Positions 26,001-37,877 of a stretch of DNA of 64,000 nucleotides are shown one piece after another. The DNA comes from Brachynemurus nebulosus (Eukaryota > Arthropoda > Insecta > Neuroptera > Myrmeleontidae). The number at the start of each line of letters is the position of its first letter. Position 1 is the first letter of the stretch. Location: positions 12,478,305 to 12,542,304 of the forward strand of contig JAPWDM010000006.1 of NCBI GenBank assembly GCA_035578155.1, given 5' to 3'. The notes beneath the pieces are model-generated. The model ran no database searches and was not told the origin of the DNA. It worked only from the letters and a program-made list of their open reading frames with translations. Made by a program: the position numbers and the translations under genes.

Positions 26001-29000
26001 ATTTCTAAAAGGAATACATTTTTAAAAGTTCTACCGTTGGTAAAGAAGTTAATGTAAGTTCTTAAGACAGGAAATAGTTTAGTAGGAAAATAATATACGC
26101 AGCCTAAGAAGGGAATAAAATGTCAATTTATCTTAATTTCGTCAATGAAAGGATTTACAGTATCTCACAAAAGTGTTTGGAGAAAAGTTTCTTTAAAAAT
26201 TTTATTAAATTTTTTACGAGATCTTTTGTGCAAACGTATGATCATATTTGACACCGTGCAGCAAATTTTGTTTTCGAATGGTTTTAAGGCCTCGGAGGCA
26301 GTTTGAGTACCTGAGGATGAAAACCGAGGATTCTTAAACATCTCAACACTTCAGTATTTCAGCATTTCAGATACTCAGTTTGCTCAGTATACTCAGATAC
26401 AATTTGCTGCACAGTGTCAAATATGATCATACGTCTGTCATGGGGTAGGGGTGTATAGTTGTTGGAAATTTACATTTTTTGGATCAAATTAAGGATAAAT
26501 ATGTTTATCGAAATATTTGCACCAGAAAATTAAATTTATCGGAAAGCTTGCCAAGAACTAATTTGTCAACAGGACAATGACCTTAAACATTCGGCATTGT
26601 AGTGAAGCAGTATTTCTAGTATTACGTACCTCATTTACTTCATACACCTTCACAGTGACTAGATGTACACCCTACCGAACATCTATGGCCAATATTTAGG
26701 TGTTCAAATAAGAAAACGTAATATTTCTAATAAACATGATTTAATTAAAGCATTAAATTGATGAATAGAGCCAAATCAGTCCGGATTTTACAAAAAATTA
26801 ATGGCATCAATGCCCAATCGCTTGCAAGCAATAATTAAAGCAAAGGGATGTGTAACGAAATGTCAAAAATAGTTATTATCCTATGTTCCGAACTTGTAAT
26901 TTTTTTGTTTACTGTTCTGTCTAAAGACTTTTGTGAGTGCTATAATGCATGTCTTAATTTAATTTTATTTTTTTAAACAAAGTTATAATATTTGCTATGA
27001 TTTTAATTAGTATGATTTTGTAATACAGACTTTGAAGAATTTATTTCCCTTATTTCTATTTTCTTTTGTACAAAAGATCTTGTAAAAAAATAAATAAAAT
27101 TTTTAAAAAAACTTTTATCTAAATATTTTTGTGAGATACTGTAGTGTTAATTTTTTTTTCTGTTTAAGTAAAATTTATTTTACAAAAATATAATAATTTC
27201 AATATTAACATAAACATTTAAATATTAAAACACTACTGAAGCGAAAAAACGGAAAAGAACGCTATATATCTACATATACATATATACATACCGGAAGAAT
27301 CATATCCTTCTGATGGAATTCTCGCATAAGCTCCAGAACGTCCATTCCTTGGGAATGGATATAATCCCAAGGCACCGCCACCTCCACGTTTAGTTTTTGT
27401 AACGGTTGATGTAGCTTTTTAGCAAAAAAATAAATGAAATAAAAATTTCGGTGAATTTTTAAGATTTTTAATTTTTTTACGTTTATAAATAATTTAGAAA
27501 GATATTCGTTTAAATAATATTTCCAACGCTTAAAACTAAAAAAAAAATGGTATCAAAAATTTTGTGGTTCTGTTTTCTGACTTCTTTCACCTGATGGGAC
27601 GTTAGTGATTTTTAAATAGAAGTTTTGAATTTAAACAAAAATTTTGAATAAAAATGTTTTTTAAAAGCTTTTATTTAACTTGCTATGTTAGTATGTTGGT
27701 TTAGATCAAATCTTGGAATCAAAATTTAGACAGGTTCTAATTAAGCTAGAGATTTCAAATTTTGCATACCTGTCTAACCTTGATGACAATGCAATATTGT
27801 ATAGTTAGTTTTGCCCTAAATCGCCCCAAACCAAAATTTTTGATTTTTAGTACTGCGCTATTTTTTGACATTTCGAATTGTCAAATATTGTCCATTGATT
27901 TTACATTGCAATTTTTTGTTTCCATAGTTATGTTTGATTAGGGTAAATTAACCGATTAAAATATAAGTAAAAAAAAGAATTACTTCTTTAATTTTTTTAA
28001 AAATTAATTGTAATCAGACTAAAAAGTAGAAAATAAATTTAAGTAAAAAAAATGTTTTTTAAGAAAAAGCTTTTATTTAAAAATGGGCTAAAAAATAAAA
28101 TAACTTTTGAGTGAAGTTTGAAACAATATGCAACATAATTTATAAAAGCTTGAGGCGTTTAATTAAGTTTGATAACTACTAAAAAGTAAAATACCTACAC
28201 TTATATGCAAAACATCCAAAACAGAAATAATTAATGATAACGCCTCAAACTTTTGTAAATTATGTTGCATGTTGCTTCAAACTTCACTCAAAAGTTATTT
28301 TATTTTTTTTAGCCCATTTTTAAATAAAAGCTTTTTCTTAAAAAACATTTTTTTACTTTAATTTATTTAAAATGAACCATTTCAAAAACAAAGAGTCAGT
28401 TAGCGCCCAAAAAATTATTTTAATTATTAAAAAAATAAAATAAAAGTATTATGTGAGCGTCGGGAAGGCTTTCATTTCATATTACAGATTGGTTTAATTT
28501 CAAAAAAAATTGTTTTATTGTAATAATTTGCAAGCTTAAACAAGGTAAGTGAAAATATTCAATAAATTTTGTAGTGTTTTCTCTTTTTACCTGAATTAAG
28601 AGGGAAAAACATAAGCTTTAAAAAGAGTACTTTAGACATTAATATCTTTTGGTACGGAGACACGCCCTCTCAAGTTATTTATTACCTAAAGTAACTGTAC
28701 TATTTAAATTACGATTTTTTTTTTTTTATCTCGAAAAGGGTTTTTTCTATTAAAAACGTTGCTATAAAACATCAAATTTTTCAAGTGTTGCCATCCAATG
28801 CTCTAAATTACATAGTATTTGAAAATAATTTCGAACTTTTAAGCCACAAAATTTGAAAAACAAACAGTTTTTTCTTATTTTTAATTTTTAGTAATTGATT
28901 TTGGTAAGGACGAACAGGGCCTGCTCCAGGGGGGCAACCCGGGCATTTGCCCGGGGAGGCAGATTTTAATAGCGGGATTTTTGTAAATTTTGGTAGTATT

Positions 29001-29907
29001 TTGCAAGTAAGGCTTGCCTGGAGCGGGAAATTGTAAGGGCGGGCATTTTGTAAAAAAGGGACGGCATTTTACAGGTGACAACAAAAAATAAAAAGTCGCC
29101 AGTGTCAAAAAAACCGAAAAAGGGCGGCATTTTTATACCCAGGGAGCAAAAAAAAACACCGGGGCAGGATTATTCCCTTTTGCCCGGGACGGCGTAAACG
29201 CTAGAGCGGGCCTTGGGACGAATAACTACAATTATCGCCTAAGTACAGGGCTAGTCGCGCCCATCTCCATGTCATGCTTACATAATGTTGAGCTACATAT
29301 ACATGAATTGAAAAATTTGAAAAAAGAAAATAGGTTCAAAAATACAATATTTTTTTCACTTTTGCACAAAAAAAAAAATGGTTCATCGCTCGCAATAACT
29401 TTTATTTTTGATCCAAAATGTTCATTTTGAAAAATGACTTAAAAATAATTTTGTAACAATGAAATTAATATTTATTTTCAATGATGGCGTCTCCAAAAAT
29501 GTGTCGCCACAGTCCCGGGCCTCACGAGTCTAAGCCTAAATCAGTCATTGTTGGTACTACAAATAAAATAAAATCTATAGAAATCAATTCCTTTTATTTT
29601 TTATAACTAAATATCTTTTGGAGGAGTTACAAAAAAATAAATAAACAAAAAAAAGTATAAAAAAATTTTTGCGATATGGAAAATTTATGATTGCGTTAGT
29701 ATCGCTCAAAAATATAAGCGAAATTAGTCGGCTTGGAGCTAGCACTATCAAAAAATCAGTATTTGTTTTAACTAAAAACTTCAGAATAAGTCTGAATCCA
29801 AAAAGACAAAATTGAAATCCAAAAAAATTACCTGAAACACAATGACTCAACGTCGAAATTAAAACAACGATTGTAAAAACTTTCAAAATGAAATGACACA
29901 TTTCCAT
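23060..29907 (-). CDS. capa: CAPA neuropeptide precursor (periviscerokinins and pyrokinin)
   Basis: Five exons on the minus strand: 29832-29907, 27292-27414, 23391-23495, 23237-23326 and 23060-23175. They give 510 nt, 169 residues. A hydrophobic signal peptide (MEMCHFILKVFTIVVLIS...) opens it. Predicted amidated products are GGGGALGLYPFPRN (after KR, before GR), QNLMAFPRV (after KR, before GR), one ending NGAMNGLWWGPRL, and a last one ending DYTPRL before an acidic tail. FPRV and FXPRL endings followed by Gly-Arg are the hallmarks of capa. These peptides act through CAPA and pyrokinin receptors in osmoregulation and visceral muscle control. The 64-nt intron at 23327-23390 uses donor AATG|GTATGC, the choice that keeps phase and gives NG-LWWGPRL. 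The two 5' introns are long and filled with transposon remnants. Confidence 0.92.
24826..25179 (+). pseudogene. piggyBac-like transposase fragment
   Basis: An open frame contains HGVMGGVDILQMN, which resembles the MGGVD-aspartate motif of the DDE_Tnp_1_7 (piggyBac) transposase family, followed by about 90 residues that could be the drifting C-terminal part. An in-frame stop lies just upstream and no full transposase, TTAA ends or cysteine-rich tail is visible. It is a relic on the opposite strand to capa, within its second intron. Assignment rests on the short motif only. Confidence 0.45.
26158..27141 (+). mobile_element. degenerate Tc1-like transposon with TIRs
   Basis: Terminal inverted repeats of about 80 bp start CAGTATCTCACAAAA at both ends and include aaaatttta and agatcttttgt blocks. 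TA flanks both sides (26156-26157 and 27142-27143). Broken transposase reading frames remain: QQDNDLKHS (about 26567-26592), PTEHLWP (about 26671-26691) and MPNRLQAIIKAKG (about 26810-26850). These match the DD34E catalytic region and C-terminus of Tc1 transposases. Frameshifts and stops make it inactive. The N-terminal part is replaced by a palindromic insertion. Confidence 0.88.
26235..26433. mobile_element. palindromic MITE nested in the Tc1 relic
   Basis: Inverted arms at 26235-26270 and 26400-26433 share tatgatcatatttgaca and gcagcaaatt. The interior carries several ctcag and tttcag repeats (26340-26398). It lies just inside the left TIR of the Tc1 element. Confidence 0.65.
28031..28370. 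mobile_element. foldback MITE in capa intron 1
   Basis: Two arms of about 125 bp (28031-28156 and 28236-28370) are inverted copies; shared blocks include gaaaaagcttttatttaa, aataacttttgagtgaag and gcaacataattt. The loop is about 80 bp. Non-coding. Confidence 0.8.
28915..29214. mobile_element. hAT-like MITE, 300 bp, GC-rich ends
   Basis: It begins CAGGGCCTGCTCC and ends GGAGCGGGCCTT-like in inverted form (...agagcgggcctt). Subterminal cccgggcatttgcccgggg and ttgcccggga repeats occur at the two ends. The flanks aggacgaa (28907-28914) and gggacgaa (29215-29222) make a 7/8 match, consistent with the 8-bp target duplication of hAT transposons. No transposase. Confidence 0.7.
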
Positions 29908-32900
29908 TTTCGCCAAAAAAAATAATAGAAGATACGCTCAGACAAAAGAAAACTCGAAAAAACAAAACGTAACGAAAAAATTTACACAACTTTCCGGCCA
30001 AGAAAAAACAGAATTTTATTTAAATAATTCGAAATATTGTTGTTTTCGTGTCTTTCAAAACTGTATGAATTCAAATTTAACAATTGTTTGGAAAATTATA
30101 CAAACCCGCCGTTTATATATGGTTGCGAAAAAAAAAATTCAACTACGCAGAAACAGTTTGGACATATATTGTGTACTTTGTTGCACTTGTACACTTTATA
30201 TTGGGCGGTTTAACATAGGGCGTCCTATATTGTATGCGTATATCAATGTATCTATATTGTGATTTATACCAATGTTTTTCAAACGTGTGAAAAACTATAC
30301 TTTACTAATATAAACTAATGAATTGGTGCGCGCGTGTGGGCTGCGACTATGCAAAATCACTCTGACGCAGGTAATATCGAAGAAAAATTGTGCAAAATTA
30401 AATAATGTCTTCTCCAACATCAATGTCATTAGATTTTCTTATTAACTTTCTATGTATAACATAATTAAATGAAAATTTGTCATTTTTTTTATAATTACGA
30501 CGTTAAATGTTTATTGCACATAGCGACATCATCATTGTAAGTACTTTCTTTTAATTGAACATTCTACAGATGGCTAATTTTGTAAACAATTTGTAAAACT
30601 GAATTTTGAATTTTGCTATATTAAAATGATAAAATCTCTTCATGAAATATAATTTTTCCTGTAAAAAGCGGTCTTCTTTTGTTCTTACACTTCTAATTTT
30701 GTTAAGAATGAAGCCAATGAAAGCAAAATACTAGCATTATTCTCAAAATTTTGTCTCTATGTTATTTATTTTACGAATTTTGAAACTTTAAATATTTTCT
30801 TTTTTATTCTGATACTGACGCCATTGACTTACAAAGTTTGTATTAGAAGTAATTGCTATCACCAGTTCGCTATTAGACTGCCAAAATTAATTCAATAAAT
30901 ATAACTTTTATTCTGAAATTAGTAGTTAAAAGTAAGAATATTACCATCAAATTTCACGTCTCTACCAATTTTATTGTTTTAGAATATTTCCACGGCGCCT
31001 CCACCACTATCGTAAAAAATTCTGTCACATTCTGAGCAATTTACATACAATTTTTTTTAATAAATATTGCCATTTTGCATATTTAAACATTCGTAATTAC
31101 TTTTGTAGTAGTTATATTAAAAATTTTACCCTGATATCGTCATCAAGAAACATATGATTTACTAATCTCCTACTATATTATGTATAAATGTATTTGTAAA
31201 TTAAGAAATTTATATCTGAAATTAATATAAAAACTTTTAATGAGGATTTATGAAATATTTTTTGAGAAACAACACAGTTCAAACAGCTCATATTACCAAA
31301 ACTGAATATGCGTAGATATTGATAATAAAGAAAAATCTAGAAGAAAATCTTGGTTAACGATTAAAACGGATATATTTAATTCCTACTTTATTTCGAGGAA
31401 ATTTCGTTTAAAGTTGAATATTTTTAGAACTCACACTGTAATTTTAATTTAAAATATCATTTTATGATTCTAATTCAAGAACTCAAAAATAGCTTTTGTA
31501 TAGAAGTGAACTACCGTAAAATCAGCTAACTTTACCTGTGTTTAAAAAAAAATTATTTAGTCATAGTGTTCGTAGTGACAGGGAATTTCCAGAATTTTTT
31601 TATTCAAGACAAACATTTCAAATCATTAATTTTTTTCAGAAAATTAATGTTTTCAATGAATCTACAAACTTTAATTGGTATTTCAGAACCTATAAAAATT
31701 AAAACTATAGGTAATTTTATCATATGAAAAATTACATAATCTGATAAAGTATGTCAAATAATTTTCACATTTAATTTATTCGTTCGCCCATTATCAAATA
31801 ATTCGTTTAAATAATGGTTGCCGAAGACGAGACAAAATTACAATCCTTCAATTGATAGTAACATTGTCTGTATACTCTTAATACAAACGGTAAAAAGTCA
31901 AAAACGTTGCATTTTAACATTAATATGTAGCAACTGCTCAAAATTTCCATTCTACTATATATTATTATTAGATATTATTTAGAATTAATAACAAAGCGTG
32001 AACAACAGTGGTATACATATTTAAGAATTTTACACTATATTTGATATTTTAGTAAAAATCATGGGTAGGCAAAATTCATTAAGTCTTTATTTTATCGAAA
32101 ATTTAAACAATGTTGGCTGAATTTACGGTATTATACTTACTATTCATAGAATAAAAATAGCTTCATCTTAACATTATCTCTTTAAAAAAAATATTTCTTA
32201 CAATTCTTATTATTCCAGTAAATTAAAAATGTACCTAACAAAATTATAAATATAAGATTTATTTCGTTGTTTTTATTTTTATTTACCATTATAATTCTTT
32301 TGAAATAAGGTTAAAAAATTATTTTTAATAAAAAAAACCGTAAATAATTGTATAATTATATTGAAACAGAAAAGATGAGCAAGATCCAGGATCATTATGT
32401 ATTATGTATTCTCATTTCCGAGTAACGAAGCAAACTCACAATATTCAAACAACAAAGTAAAATTTATATATATTATACCGTATGTTCACTGTAAATTACG
32501 ACATCAAATCATATGCACATTAGATAACCGAAGATCTATATTTTGTCGATTAATTAAAATATCAAAATACATAATTCAAAAATATCATTTACATTATGGA
32601 GACCAATTTTTGAAAAATTGGTAGAAATGAACTATAATAATAATAATAATTAACAAAAATCAAATTTCTGTTATTTACAACTCGTTAAAGAATTTGTTGC
32701 ATTAAGCATAGTTGGTGACGACATCAGGGTAAATTTTTCATTACCCACATGATTTCTGATCGATTGACATTCTAAATTTCACTAACTATGGTAGCTAAGA
32801 ATTAAATGTGAAATTTTTAATTAGCGTAGGATAATCAAATAACTGCTTATGAAAAGTAATTCAACACAAAAATCATTTAGTATAGGTATATGACGACATC

Positions 32901-32984
32901 ACAGAATATAATTTTAACTTTTTTTATTTAATTGTTATTCTCTGATTGACTTCTATGGTTTGTTAATGGAATTTTTCGTTTCAG

Positions 32985-33167
32985 CCACCAATACATCATA
33001 ATTTCATTTTCGGTCAGTTGAATGATTTTAAGTTTATCAAAGATGATAAAAATGTGTTTAAATCCCTGCCAAAAGTAGAAAATATCGATCCCTTATGGAC
33101 TAAAACTGTGTCGAATTTTAAATATTCTGTTAAAAAAACAAGTCAACAATTAAAAATTTCAACATAA
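32985..33167 (+). CDS. orphan 3'-exon-like ORF
   Basis: After a good acceptor (tttttcgtttcag) 60 codons run in phase 0 to a stop. They begin PPIHHNFIFGQLNDFKF and contain KSLPKVENIDPLWTKTV; the end is Lys/Ser/Thr-rich. Composition and codon usage look coding-like compared with the neighbourhood. I found no matching upstream exon: the best short ATG-donor candidate (30352-30373) ends in phase 1 and does not fit. It may be the last exon of an unrecognised gene or a gene fragment. Function unknown. Confidence 0.3.
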   Translation, partial: PPIHHNFIFGQLNDFKFIKDDKNVFKSLPKVENIDPLWTKTVSNFKYSVKKTSQQLKIST

Positions 33168-33599
33168 AAACATTTTCTCAAACAAAGTCACACGGTGCAC
33201 ACAAGTTTCGCTTGCAGCAATTTAATTAATTATTGAAAAAATATACACTTTACAGGTGTATAATACCTTTATACATACATAAATATAGTACGTATTACCT
33301 ATATACTGTTTTCATTAGATTATTAAAACTGCTATTCACATTTTGTATTCTTTTTCCTAAATGTGTAGGTCTAGGTATCTATTTATTTATAGTACATTTT
33401 CGTTTGAAATAACTAAAATCATTTGGATTTCTAAAGAGGCTTGTGAAATATTACTAAAAAAATAATTCCTAATTTTGAGTTCAACATTAGTTCAAAAAAA
33501 TTAACAAAGAAACTAGAAGTATGATTTTATAAAAATCACAATCTTTAAAATTAAAACAATTTTTTTTTAATTATTATACATGTTTCGTAGCAAACAAGA

Positions 33600-34130
33600 A
33601 CGGATTAACCCACTTTGGAGCCCTAGACAATTTTTTCTACCGGACCCCCTCCCAACCCACAAGATATAGAGGACCCAATACCTCACACAAGAACTCTATC
33701 TAAAATTAAAGAATTGCTTTTAAACATTTCTCTAAAGCTTGAAAAAGTGTGAATATCTATCTGAATTACACGGTCGGTCAAGTGGTCGGAAAATGACATT
33801 TCATATTACACGACCTAATGTTATTCCAACTAGTGGCGTAAATGATTCCAAACTACAAAAATTCTATTCAGAATTAAGAAATTGTTTTTAAACATTTCTC
33901 TATTGTTTAAAAAAGTATCAATATTTATCTAAATTACATTTTAGACCAAGTGGTCGGAAAACGACATTTCATATTACACGACCTAATGTTATTCCAGTTA
34001 ATGGCAGAAATGATTCCAAGCGACAAAAAATCGATTCAAAATTAAGGAATGACTTTTAAACATTTCTCTAATGCTTAAAATAGTTTCGACAGGATTTACC
34101 CACTTTGGAGCCCTAGACATTTTTTTTTGA
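33600..34130. repeat. tandem 168-bp units between two GATT(A/T)ACCCACTTTGG copies
   Basis: The block ggatt(a/t)acccactttgg plus agccctagac occurs at 33602 and again at 34092 in the same orientation. Between them a unit with aaacatttctct, gtggtcggaaaa and ttacacgacctaatg repeats at a period of about 168 bp (anchors at 33723, 33891 and 34059); the last copy is partial. It looks like a minisatellite formed inside a transposon. Confidence 0.75.
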
Positions 34131-35562
34131 AAATTTGAAAAATAATTTAAAATACTAAAACAATTCTCAAAAAATATTGATTCAAATATCAAAAATACAC
34201 AGTTTGATCGGACTCTAGCCATTTGTCTCATTTTTTTCTATGTAAAGATCCTTTGTTACTATAACTTATTGTGTACGTAATAAATCTTGTGAAAATTATT
34301 TTTTTCGATAATTAATCGTTTTATTATTTAAATTTTGTCAATAAACTTAGAAAAACAATGCTTTAATTAAAATAAATGTTCTCTAAACAACAAATTAATG
34401 AAATTGTTCTCACTTAGCAAACAATTTTTTATTAAAAACAATGTTAATTCTTCTTAAATGATCGTTTAAATAGTACATATCGTACATATCATCAAACTAT
34501 CAAATATACTTCTTAAATCATTACATTTCCCTTCGAACATATACAAAAATAGGTACCTTAAAATTTCATTTAATTTCGGAAAAAATGTAATAGAAATTTG
34601 TGTAGGCATATGAAAAATGGTGAAAGCGCTGGATACTCAATGAAAATTATAAAATAACCAAAATAAATATAAGTAAATAAAAAATCAATATTGTCAATTT
34701 TATAACGTAATTCAATTGGCGCCAACTAGATAAAACAATTTTTTTAACATTTACGTAAAAGTGTGCGTTATTACACCATTGTACCTTTTTTTGTTCTTTC
34801 ATACCTAAGTATTACGTTATGTACTTGTATAGTACAGGGTAAAAGGCAATAATAGGAAAAACAACATTAGCATTAAATATTCTAGTGTCTTTTTTTAGAT
34901 TAAAGAACATCCATCTATTGACATTCAACGTGAAGATAAATCTAATAAAGCACAGCAGTATATATTTTAACATGCTCAAGTTGACAGTTAGGGCAACACA
35001 ATTTTACAACTTAGTTTTACACTGAGAAAATTCATGTATTACATATTTATGAATAGTCATACACCGTTCTTAAAGTACTGCTTACGAGTATTGTTAATAA
35101 AAAAAACTTTTAAAAAAATGTAAAAAATTATGATAGCTTTTATTGTTTGTTGACGGTCACATGGCTTAGTTGTTAACAATGTTGTTTATTTATTATTTCA
35201 CAAATTCGTCTTAAAAACTTAAATGCCAGTTTTTGTAAGTATCTCATTTTTTAATCTACGTGAATTCGCCTTTTGAAATTAAGTCGACTAGACAAAAATG
35301 AATTTACTTGAATTATCATATTCGTTTTTCTTTATTACTTGCATTCAATCAAAATTTTTAAAGTTTGATTGCTGATTCACTGCCAACTCGTGCTTGTTGA
35401 AATATAGTATGTAGCCAGTAAGCGGCAGTAGGGACGGACGTGTCCATCGGGGGGTCTCTTGCTTGATCATCATTGATACGTGTTACATAACATATTAAAT
35501 CCACGATTTGTTCCAGAATCAAATCAATTATCCCCAGTGTATGTGTATAAACTTATAAAGTA

Positions 35563-35775
35563 CAGCACCGATTCGTAAAATTGAGACCACTTCAAATTTT
35601 GTGATGAATAATTTATTTTTTTGTTGGAGACTCCATCAAAAAGGTTATATACAGATATTTTTTTTACAAAAAATTAAAAAATATAATTATATCCTGATAC
35701 AATAGCAACGATGTAACTTATTTTCCAAAACCTTAAAAAATGTAATACTATTCCTAATTTATTGAGACGGCACTG
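35563..35775. mobile_element. short TA-flanked MITE (Tc1/mariner type)
   Basis: The left end CAGCACCG and the right end (reverse complement CAGTGCCG) are flanked by TA at 35561-35562 and 35776-35777. The start resembles the ends of the foldback at 21313-22253. It is 213 bp long with no coding capacity. Confidence 0.55.
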
Positions 35776-36189
35776 TATATAATTATAATTTTATATATTG
35801 AATACCCGAATACGTCAATAATAATAACTTAGAGTCAATTTCTCCAAATATTATATATTATAATCATTATATTTTTCATTATATATAATTATTAAATATT
35901 ATATATTATAATCATTATTTTATATATCATATTTTTCATATATGCATTATAATCATTAATCACTTTCAAGGTGGTTTAAATAAAATTGTTTTATTAAAAA
36001 ATAGAAGGTTTTAATAGGATCTAGATTTTATCCAATTTGGTCAAAATTAAATAAATTTCGCAAAAAATTCTTCGGCTATTGTAATATTTAAATGTTTTCT
36101 CAGTGTTTCTACTTATTGTTAGACATTTTTGAGCGCTAAGCGTAAAGTAAATATTATAATGGAAATTTTGGAAAATTCTTCTGGTTTTA

Positions 36190-36275
36190 ATATTAATTGA
36201 TTTGAACGTTTCTTTATGCTATTCCATATTTTGAAATAATAAAACAAATATTTTTCTTCGGAAAATACCAATCAA
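36190..36275 (+). repeat. dispersed relative of the 46.3-kb hairpin flank
   Basis: Shares gatttga(a/g)cgtt, ctttatg.tattccatattt and aaaataccaa-type blocks with 46295-46372 in the same order and orientation, at similar spacing. The second, inverted half found at 46.4-46.5 kb is absent here. Confidence 0.5.
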
Positions 36276-37583
36276 TTTATTTTCAATTTGCTTGTTTGCT
36301 TGAACAAAGTTTGCTTGAATATGAAAAATTAACAAAATGGTTTTCATAACTCTTTAAATTCTACAAATAGCTTATTATCCGAAATTGCAGGCAAATAAAC
36401 CATTTTCTATATTTCTTCGATATAGGTATTTTGTTATTAAGAAATCGTTAATTTCTAACAACCATCGTAACCAAATTAGAAAATATACGTTACCTAGTTT
36501 AATAACAGATTAGGTTATTAGCATTATTAGATATACGTACATGTTTCAAACGTGATAAATATACCATATTTATAGATTAATGTTGATCTCCAATAAATTG
36601 TAATCCTTATACTATTAAATATTGTTATAATGTTGTGAATGATACATAGATACATGTATAAATACATAGTGCAGATATTTACATTTATATTTTATACTTG
36701 TTCAGAGAAAATTAAAAGACCAGTCAGGTCAAACCCAGGTAATGAGCGACCATAGTCCATAGTAACTAACATCACACCTGCAACGTATTTTCTATGTTTT
36801 GATTACATAATGCAAAAAGGTGATACGATTATGTATGCAACTATTTACACATTTATCAACTCATTTACCGGGTATCTCTTTTAAAACTCAACAATGAGTT
36901 AAGACAACAGTTAACCCATAAAAGGCAACGATATTACACGTAAGACAGGTTACAACAAATTTTTGGAAAAAAAATAGTTCTATGGAAAGGACACCAAAAT
37001 CTTTTACTTAATAATTCTATTCTAGATCTTTACGTAAAATTTTATCAAAATCCGAGAAGTAGAAACAGGAGCGGAGTATAATGGGTTAATACTTACATTA
37101 TTATTAACCATTTTCTTAACCCCTGAAATGTTGAGATGGAGTTTTGCGAATTTTGATACAGAACCGCTGTAACCTTTCTACTTTTGGTACAGAACTGCTG
37201 TGGACCTTACTACTTTTGGAAATGCTGCGATCTCGCTACTTATGGTATAGAAATTTAATAAATAAAATTACTGAACATGTAAATCGATTTTGGCTAACGG
37301 TAGTTCCGAATCCGAAGTAATGTTTTATTATATTCAGTCTTCAAAAGATCTTTTTGTAGATACAATGGAAATAGTTTAATTGATAAAGTTAATATAGTTG
37401 AATACAGTTCAAATAAATAAGGTAGAAAAAGATTAAATTAAGTTAAAGAGGAAATACAAGAGAATAAAAACAGAAAGAAAAAATATCGTTCTAGATTCTG
37501 TGAAATATTTTTAAAAACGAAATCTACAAATAAAGTATTCTTTGACCCGAAATGCAACGTCATGTAATCATTGTAATAAATTA

Positions 37584-37877
37584 TTATCCACAAAAATCCA
37601 CAGAATACAGAACGAACGGTAGTATCTCTATACTACTGAAACCAGTGTAACGCCAAAGGATAGAAAATATCCCATATATGTACGCGAAGAGTTGTGTGTG
37701 TTAGTCCGATGGATGTTGTGTGTATGGGTGTCTTGCATACATATATACATCATATGTATGATGTACGTATATTACGTACACCGTGTTATTACGGACGGCA
37801 ACAATATGACAATAATTGAAACACACCCATTGGTAGCTAGTACGTGAATGACAACATAGTTCTGTAAAATGCACATA
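37584..37877 (-). repeat. dispersed repeat copy B, inverted relative to 11.1 kb
   Basis: Reverse complement of copy A at 11064-11363 with substitutions and a few indels. Both copies keep the gaaacacacccatt, tgggtgtcttgcat and gaacgaacggtagtatctc blocks. Confidence 0.75.

Noticed and set aside
26400..26470. Possible start of a separate gene in the Tc1 relic
   Set aside because: Frames are broken and match Tc1 transposase debris only.
29584..29831. Extension of the CAPA signal-peptide frame beyond 29832
   Set aside because: It is intron read-through; the GTAATT donor at 29831 joins the peptide exon at 27414 in phase.
32397..32624. 75-codon ATG frame upstream of the orphan exon
   Set aside because: Its possible donor is in phase 2 and does not fit the phase-0 acceptor at 32985; no domain is recognised, so it is not listed as coding.
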